Source: Cristatella mucedo
Lineage: Eukaryota; Bryozoa; Phylactolaemata; Cristatellidae
Assembly (NCBI GenBank): GCA_009760855.2
Contig: WPIO01000004.1
Location: forward strand, 13,247,501-13,309,500
Length of the DNA stretch: 62,000 nt
Direction: 5' to 3'
Shown: one piece after another, positions 22,240 to 62,000 of the stretch
Position numbering within the stretch: position 1 is the first letter of the stretch
Layout: each line of letters begins with the position of its first letter
Position numbers and translations under genes: made by a program
The notes under the pieces: model-generated
Told to the model about the DNA's origin: nothing
Seen by the model: the letters and a program-made list of their open reading frames with translations, nothing else
Databases searched by the model: none

Positions 22240-23550
22240 ACGGCGATCTTGCTTCTTAACTGCATCCTACCTACTTGAGCTTTACGCGGGTCTTCCGGTT
22301 TGTATCAGGCTTAGAAGGCAGTCTTGTTCCAAGTCTTGCTTCCTACTCACTCCGCCAACTTCGCGGGACAGCAGCAGCATTTCTCCAAGACCGCGCTTCG
22401 CTGACGTAATTACCGGTAGAATGAAACCTGCTCGCTATAGACTTGACAGCTCGCCGCCTCAAAATCCGATTTTTGAACTCTGGAGCTCCGAGGGTCCTAT
22501 AAACAGGAAGACGTAGAACTCATCGACAAGTTCACCGGTAAAGTCGCGCCAGCATTCCATCATTTCATTCCGTTCAACGAAATGCAGTAGGTGCGGCCTG
22601 AATGATATTTATGCTTGATCACTTGCAAAGTCTTGGCTGAACAGTAGAAACGGGTTTAGCCGCTGTGTTGCCGCTACATCTAGCCTATATCAAGACAGCA
22701 CCACTGAAAAGGTGGTGCTAACAGATGATTTAAGCTATAAGTAGTTAATGGCCTCCCCGTAGGCTCTAAATTTCAGCACTGTCTCTTCGGTAACAAGACA
22801 TAGCTGATCCCGAATGCATCGCCAACGCATGAGCAGACTTGAAATGGTCCACAAGGTAATGATAGTTGGTCTAAGGGATCAGATGGCACAGGTACCTCTG
22901 CGTAACGTGAAGGGCAGTACCTATCACGAAGTATTCGAGATATAACCATTCATCATGTCCCGTTGACCTTGAAGGATCTACCTGTACCTAGACAGGGCAC
23001 CCATTATGTCTATGCAACGCTTAGTTTTATCTGAGTGTCAAAAGCACATAGGTCAAAGCCAAGACAGTCGTAGTAATAATCACCCAACGAGAAGTTAGCA
23101 TTATATTAGCAGATATGGAAATGCTAAATTCCAACAGTAATTGTGCAGTTGAACTTTTATTTTGCTCATAACATAAGAAATATCACTTCCGGTAGAACCG
23201 AGCATAACCATTGGCTGAAGATTCAACAGGCCCACAGGATCGCTGAAAGGTACCACCATTTTGCTTAACAATACGTTCTTACCTCAGTGACACTGCCAAG
23301 AATTGGGAAAGACACTGAGTTGAGCGTACACCAAGATACTTCTAGGATTAAACAATATAGTGGCAGAGCTTAGAGTAACCAATCGCAGGAAGGCTGGAGC
23401 TGGCAGACATGCTACCCTCCCCCCTACAGGTCTGCAAGTGGGGGAAATCGATCTGTCGCACCCTAACTTGGCTTCTATGCTAAAAATCCGGTCACATCAA
23501 CCAGCCGGTATAATGGCAGAGCCCTGCAATAATAGGCAACTGCCGGGCTT
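22240..23550. other. Spacer with no recognised feature
   Basis: The spacer is mixed-composition DNA. I see no long frame, repeat or motif that I can support. Confidence 0.4.
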
Positions 23551-23938
23551 CGGTGACCTTCCAATCCTTTGGAGACCGTGCATTTAGTTCGTATGCTCCC
23601 AAAGCCTGGAACTCCCTCCCGACCGGCGTCAGAACATCCCCTGACCTGGCCACATTTAAAAGGAACTTAAAAACACACCTATTTAGGACAGCATTTAGTG
23701 GGTCCCTGTGATTCGTCCTTCACGTGCTTATGCGTGCTGCCACTGTGCATGCTGCCACTAACCACATTTGCATGCCTGTGCATGTCACCCTTAACCATAT
23801 TATTCATTTTGTGTGTTTTTCAAGCATGATTTTACTTACCATTCAATTGCATTTCACTTTGCAGCAAATGTAAAGCGCCTAGAAAGAGATTAAGTTCTCT
23901 GAGGGCGCTTTATCAAGTGCATTATTATTATTATTATT
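23550..23938 (+). mobile_element. LINE family A 3' end
   Basis: TTTGGAGACCGTGCATTTAG (FGDRAF region), CCCAAAGCCTGGAACTCCCT (PKAWNSL) and ACATTTAAAAGGAACTTAAA (TFKRNLK) lead into an untranslated stretch and the best-preserved tail, ending in (ATT)5. Confidence 0.85.
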
Positions 23939-24002
23939 TGGAAAGCATTGCCAAGCACATACATTAAAATACTGTTCATGTAAGATTAATAAATAAACGT
24001 TA

Positions 24003-24160
24003 GCTGATTTAAAAGCCTCATCCATATAGTGGCAGAAGAGCCTTAGCGTTTATCACCACTGCTTGCATTTGGCAATAAAGGTTAGCCCACTGCATGATTC
24101 GAACCAGCGACCTCGGTAATGAAGAACCTTGCTTCCTGGGCTATCACGACCCAGGGCAGC
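24003..24160 (-). repeat. tRNA-derived SINE, family S2, inverted
   Basis: GCTGATTTAAAAGCCTC, TTAGCGTTTATCACCACTGC and an inverted B box (GATTCGAACCAGCGACC) end in CTGGGCTATCACGACCC. Confidence 0.8.
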
Positions 24161-24319
24161 TTGATTAGGCCTGCATTGTGGCTGGCCCTGCACGAATTCA
24201 CCTTGCGACAATGTATAAACTAATATTATTTGAAAAACCCGGAACTGCCCAGCCCATAGTTTCTATGAACTGACCGAGAGGTGTCATGCACATCTGCCCA
24301 AAAAAGCTTACAGGTTAGG

Positions 24320-24435
24320 TAGCTGATTTAACAGCCACATTTATACAGCGGCAGAAGAGCCTTAACAAATATTGCCATCGCCTGCAATAGGAGGTAAAGA
24401 GTTGCCCATCTGAAGGACCCGGGTTGTTTTGAACA
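24320..24435 (-). repeat. tRNA-derived SINE, family S2, partial
   Basis: GTAGCTGATTTAACAGCC, GGCAGAAGAGCCTTAAC and GGTAAAGAGTTGCCCATC follow the family order. The head is lost after GGACCCGGGTT. Confidence 0.7.
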
Positions 24436-25000
24436 GTGATCATCACCTTACCCCTGCCAAGACTGCAGGGTACAGCAAGTTTTCACCAGAACCAAGAAGG
24501 TGCTGCTGGTTTCCCAGTCATCAGCTGTGGACCAAGGATACAAGCCGAGTTATGACTCAATTAGCTAGTATTCTTGACCTCGGCCAAACGAACTGAGTGA
24601 TAGCCAACCATTACTTGGGATTTAAACTCCCAGAGTTGCTCAGCATGCAGGCTCTGATAAAAAAAAAGCCAGGAGCGACTCCTTCCTGACTTCCCAGCAC
24701 TTGCCATAAATTGTGACCCAATGAGGAAATTAAGATATGGTACAACTATGCTACCAGCCAAGTATCTCCTCCACAAGCAAATGCATGAAGCCAAAAAGAA
24801 GAATTTATATTTTATATTTTTTGTAAGCTACATTTACTGTTTTCAACCTTCCATGTGATCAACTGGGGTGACTACTTCTGATGTTCATGATATTCTTTCA
24901 TGATCTTGGTGTAGCACGATCTCAGCGACAATGCATTGGCAAAATGCACATATCCGTATGACGATGTACTTCTGAAACAGCGCCAGCCGTCAGAAAAACC

Positions 25001-25235
25001 CATCAACTGGCCACAAACCAGCCACAACTCGATCAACAAAGCCATACATGCCAACTGGCCATAAATCGGCCACAGCAAGATCAACAAGGCCATACACGTC
25101 GAGGCCATAAATCAGCCACAATCGCGATCAATAAGGCCATAAATCGGCCATAACAAAATCAACAAGACCATAAATGTCACTTGGCCATAAATCGACCACG
25201 TTGGCAGATCAACAAGGCCATAAACCGGCCGCACT
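25001..25235. repeat. Minisatellite, about 45-bp unit
   Basis: Five to six diverged units share GGCCATAAATCGGCCACA and GATCAACAAGGCCATA. Spacing varies from about 38 to 50 bp. Confidence 0.85.
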
Positions 25236-25746
25236 TAGTCAAGCTGATTTGATTACATGCAGTTCAGTGCACAAATGTGGGTTAACGTCTAGCTCAACTT
25301 TGCAGCTCATGTTAGTTTACTGGAGAGTCAAGTAGTCGAAATAACGGCACCTACGCTACTGAACATTGCATTCAGGCTGTAGTTTGACTGTATGCCGGCT
25401 CCTCTAATGAGCCTGTGATGTGGCATGGACACAGGCCGGTAACCGCTGGTGGCCAGATGGTGGATTCACCATCAGGGTCGGCTGCTGCACAGTTGTGGTC
25501 CTCGATGAATCATGGGGGTCAACCGGACGAGTGGAAGGAGTCGAGTGTGAGAAGGGGGCGAAGGCAGTCGTGCGTCTTGCTGCTCCGTGCCTTGTGCAAT
25601 AAACCGTTGGCGTTGTTCTGGGCCAGCGTTTTGTATGCCGAACCACACAGGCAAGTTGAGTAGTGAACTGGTCAGTGTAGCTTCTGCATATCGCAGTTAT
25701 AATATACAGAACTAATTTATTAAGTATAATAAAAAAGAAGGTACAA

Positions 25747-25801
25747 TATATATATATATATATCTAGAGAGAGGGAGAGAGAGAGAAAGAAGGTTCACTC
25801 A

Positions 25802-25843
<42 letters not shown>

Positions 25844-25885
25844 ATATATATATATATTTATATATACACACATATATATGTGAGT
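25747..25885. repeat. Compound TA / GA / CA microsatellite
   Basis: ATATATAT, GAGAGAGA, then ACACACAC, then TATATA tracts. GGTTCACTCACA at about 25792 and TGTGAGTGAACC at about 25880 are inverted relative to each other, so the block is bounded by a 12-bp palindromic pair. Confidence 0.85.
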
Positions 25886-26335
25886 GAACCTTCTCATTTC
25901 CTGTGTGTGTGCGTGTGTAATGGACGGTATAGCTGCTGGAAATCACGGGTACGACAACATCGAGAGGCAGGTGACAACAGACGCCGTCACCAACTGACTG
26001 GTCATACGTGAAGCATGCAAGGAAAAATCGCTCGCTACATTCGCCCATTCCCTCCAACGGCAGCACACCGAGCTCATGCGGTGCCAAGACGCGATTACAC
26101 AACGGTAAGCGAATGCGACAGATGGGGCAGCCGTTGACGTCACGCGAGACTATAGAATTGCGAGTCACGGGCAACTCAGATGAGTGTATTAATCCCTTGG
26201 CTACCTCGAGGAGCCAGGCGAGCGCGATGCCCACACACGTGGTGCCGACTGTGTCGTTGTGTGTTGCTGTAGGCAACGGCTGCATTCGCTGGCGACAGAG
26301 CAGCGACCGAGAACTCGTCGCCCCAAGACGACAGC

Positions 26336-26506
26336 TCATCTGAGCAGCTTTAGGTTTGAAAAGAAACTTCGAACGTCTTCCTTTCGATAGGGCTTCAAAG
26401 CGATACACGTCGGTACGTTCTCTGGCTGTTCCATCCAGAGCTTGTGCGCGACGCTGGCCGATGTGAGCTCCTGCGACAATCGCACGAGCGACGCCTCGTC
26501 GTCTGC
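26336..26506 (-). CDS. PTRHD1: PTRHD1 exon 2
   Basis: The acceptor CGCTGCAG precedes GCAGACGACGAG. The exon has 56 codons plus a stop (ADDEASLVRLSQEL...PYRKEDVRSFFSNLKLLR). Confidence 0.92.
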   Translation of the reverse strand, partial: ADDEASLVRLSQELTSASVAHKLWMEQPENVPTCIALKPYRKEDVRSFFSNLKLLR

Positions 26507-26789
26507 CTGCAGCGGAGTGCCTTTGCAGTCAAAGAAAAAGAGCGAACAAGACAAGACGTGCGACGGTCGCACCGCGCAGTGCAGTCGCTCGCGTTCTTAC
26601 CTCGAGCACCACCTTGTGCATACTATCCAAATTATCGAGGTAGCAGGCAGTCGTCGGATCGGTTCGATTGAGATGCATGACGGCCGTGGCAGCGTGGCAA
26701 GCCTGCGCTACCAGCGCGCCGGTCGGCCACTTGAGCTTGGTCTTCAGGTCGCCTCTAAGTACAATGTATTGAACGATTTCGGCAGCCAT
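26336..26789 (-). CDS. PTRHD1: PTRHD1-like peptidyl-tRNA hydrolase domain protein (two exons)
   Basis: The protein has 119 residues from ATG at 26789; human PTRHD1 has 140. Exon 1 is 26789-26601, exon 2 is 26506-26336 and the intron is 94 bp. It carries the family core WPTGALVAQACHAATAVMH, then MHKVVLEADDEASL and LWMEQPENVPTCIALKPY, nearly collinear with human PTRHD1. Members of the PTH2 fold act on peptidyl-tRNA; PTRHD1 itself is only a putative hydrolase. The frame stays open upstream to a TTG at 26849, but the first ATG fits MAAEIVQYIVLR, which aligns with the human VQYLVLR start. It is divergently paired with KIAA0319L. The family call is firm; the enzyme activity is inferred. Confidence 0.93.
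26601..26789 (-). CDS. PTRHD1: PTRHD1 exon 1
   Basis: It has 63 codons from MAAEIVQYIVLRGDL to HKVVLE and ends at a GAG/GTAAGA donor, phase 0. Confidence 0.92.
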
Positions 26790-27270
26790 ACACGCCGCCG
26801 CCGACACGCCGCCGCCGACACGCAAGCTGCCGCTGACTTCCGCTAACAAGGTGAAGGTTGTTGTGGAGCCAGCCCAGCCGTCCAGTATTTATACGCCGCC
26901 GACAGTGTACTTTCGAGGTGAAGGTTGTCAGCCAGCCGCCCCAGCCGCCCCAGCCGCCCCGGCCGTGAGCCCGCGGGGAGTGCCTACCGCTCGTCTTAGC
27001 GTGTCCTCTTTACCGTCCATGCAGCTGGACCGTCTTTGCTCGTGAAAATTGCTCGTGAAAATTCAACGGTAAGTGGGTGGCATAATTCGATTCATTTTTC
27101 GGCGTAGCTCAGCCGTCGGGCTTCGACTTTCGCGCCGTACGTCCACCTGTACCCGCATATACTTACGCTCCTCTGCCCACTTGCTGCGCTGTTGTCGTGC
27201 GCTCGTTTCAGCGGGCCGTCGGCATCTGCTGGAAGTGGGACGCCTGTGCCTCAGCGTTTGACCGTGCCCC
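26790..27270. promoter_or_regulatory. Shared upstream region of PTRHD1 and KIAA0319L
   Basis: About 480 bp separates two divergent start codons. The stretch is GC-rich with CpGs and carries short direct repeats: GGTGAAGGTTGT at 26850 and 26918, GCCGCCCCA units at 26935-26960, and the 13-mer GCTCGTGAAAATT twice at 27038-27063. No TATA box is clear. A bidirectional promoter is inferred from gene order. Confidence 0.5.
27069..27211 (+). other. KIAA0319L: Candidate 5'-UTR intron of KIAA0319L
   Basis: ACG/GTAAGT at 27068/27069 is a consensus donor, and GCGCTCGTTTCAG ending at 27211 is a consensus acceptor. Removing 143 bp would leave a 5' leader of 59 bases before the ATG at 27271. No transcript evidence is available here. 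Confidence 0.45.
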
Positions 27271-60524
<33,254 letters not shown>

Positions 60525-62000
60525 ACCCTGCTCCCTCCCCCTGACCACCGATGCTGCTGCTTCTCTCTCTCCCGTTGCTCAAGCTGTGCCCGTCTCGCGG
60601 CTCTCCGGCTCCGCAGAGCGGCTCGTAGGGCGAGCAGCTGTGTCGTTGAGGGTTCTGTGAGGATCTGCCGCCACCTAATCGTCTTGCTCTTCCTGGCTGA
60701 GCTCGGCGCCCGCTGGAGACGATTTTGCCGCTGCGCCTGCCTCGCCATCAGCTCGTGGCTGCTGGACGATGGCAAGGTTCGTACCTATGACCTCATACGT
60801 ATGAGCCAGACAGGTGCTGTGCTGCTTGCTCACACGCACCCAGGCATCGATGTGCTTGACTGCCAACTTTTTTTTTTATAATCCGGGCGTCCAAGCGCGT
60901 TTAGTCGCGCCAGTGTTTGTGGACACGAGACACGCTGCTATCTGTAATCTTGTGCTGCTGAGCAGGGTCTGGTTTTTCTTATGATCTGCTTGCTGCGGTT
61001 TTAAGGATCCGCGGTATCGAAGTGCTGCTGGTGGTAATTTTTCCAAGTCGTTAGTCAACTTCGTGTTGCTGCTATTGGAATCCTACAGATCGCATTGACC
61101 AAATCTAATCTGCCGAGATGCTGTACCGATTTACACATTTGCCTGCAGCTTCGCAGTCTTGAGATAGATCTCCGTGTAAAATGCCCCTCGTGGTCGTGGT
61201 TAAAGGGACATTCTGTTTTGCCATTAGAACGAACTCAATAAATTCTGGATCTGATTTATTAATGTCATACTTGTTGGCTGAATGCATGTTCCTAGGCAGC
61301 AGGCTGTCATACGGAAACGGTGGATCAATGTTCACTGGATATACTGACGTTTCTTGCTACTCCAAAGCAAGTAGCTATTTGGTTTTCTTCATGCGATATG
61401 TACATATTTTGTAGCTTACCTTTTATTTAATATGTAGTGGCAAGCACTCACCGATAGGCTGTGCATGCTTTCTCAGTCAACTGCAAACAATTATTCCCTC
61501 GCGATCTTCGTGGCCGGCGAGGATGCACTGCACTACTCTTTGTGTCCTATGACCTTGTCGCATAACGAGTGCGGGCTGATGGTCTTTCCATTTCTTACCA
61601 CTTTATGTACTTAGAGGAAGCAGTTAGAGCAATTCGACCCACTTCGGCTGAGCAACTCAAATCATCCTAATAACATCTTCCGTGCATTAGCTAGTGCAAA
61701 GCTGCATCTACACTGACACGGACGTTCTGACTCGAGACTCCCGAGAACTTGTCTCAAGAAACTAGCTTCGAACCAGCCTTGTCTACACCGGGTATAGTTT
61801 CGAGTCGAAACTAGCCTCGTCGTTGTCGAGATAGTGTGAAAGTCGTAAAGTTTTGCGCTCAGTGGCAAATGGAAATTGAGCAGAGGCTATCTACTGACAC
61901 CAATCTACTGCGGCCTAATTATGTTTGCTTATGTACAAGTAATCGAAAACCTTGCCACCATAGTTTTACAGGACTTTTTCTTTATCAATAAGTTCCTCTA
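60525..62000. other. 3' flank of KIAA0319L
   Basis: The first part is probably 3' untranslated sequence. AATAAA occurs at 61236 (CTCAATAAATTCTGG), about 710 bp past the stop, and is a candidate polyadenylation signal. No further gene is recognised to the window end. Confidence 0.45.

Noticed and set aside
25001-25235. Possible CRISPR-like array
   Set aside because: Units are diverged, spacers are not unique and the context is an animal genome; it is a minisatellite.
25764-26408. 214-codon minus-strand frame with a cysteine cluster
   Set aside because: It overlaps PTRHD1 exon 2 in another frame and ends in a microsatellite; no family resemblance.

Overview
The window is nuclear DNA from an animal. 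Its genes are split by introns with GT-AG borders and keep reading frame only when spliced. They match animal-specific or broadly eukaryotic families (LRP2BP, PTRHD1, KIAA0319/KIAA0319L). The rest is dense in tRNA-derived SINEs, decayed LINEs, a small hAT-like element and long CA/GT microsatellites. I cannot name the phylum; a non-vertebrate metazoan is my best guess because the proteins match their human relatives only moderately. There is no operon, CRISPR array or phage.

Layout. On the minus strand at 1144-11660 lies a six-exon LRP2BP-like gene (Sel1/TPR-type repeat protein), whose 6.7-kb second intron is packed with LINE and SINE copies. From 11.7 to 19.4 kb I see microsatellites, AT-rich DNA, a GC-rich block (14.8-17.4 kb) and a LINE with a YADDT reverse-transcriptase motif, but no gene I recognise. 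From 19.4 to 22.5 kb several open, coding-like stretches occur on both strands. One minus-strand set (21432 to 20621) splices in frame across three candidate exons and is not a family I know. At 26336-26789 (minus) is a two-exon PTRHD1 gene of the peptidyl-tRNA hydrolase type.

Head to head with PTRHD1, about 480 bp away, the plus strand starts a 22-exon KIAA0319L-like gene (27271-60524). It encodes a signal peptide, a six-cysteine module, a linker, five PKD domains, a juxtamembrane region with a second cysteine module, one transmembrane segment and a cytoplasmic tail with a YxxPhi motif. Exon phases agree throughout: 2877 coding bases give 958 residues and a stop. Its introns hold most of the remaining repeats.

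Working together: PTRHD1 and KIAA0319L probably share a bidirectional promoter, and LRP2BP is an independent gene. I found no novel multi-gene system. The best leads are the unknown spliced minus-strand gene near 21 kb, the replaced or divergent N-terminus of the KIAA0319L homologue, a pair of dispersed repeats whose last 39 bp are inverted, SINEs and LINEs sharing 3' tails, and two perfect hairpins.
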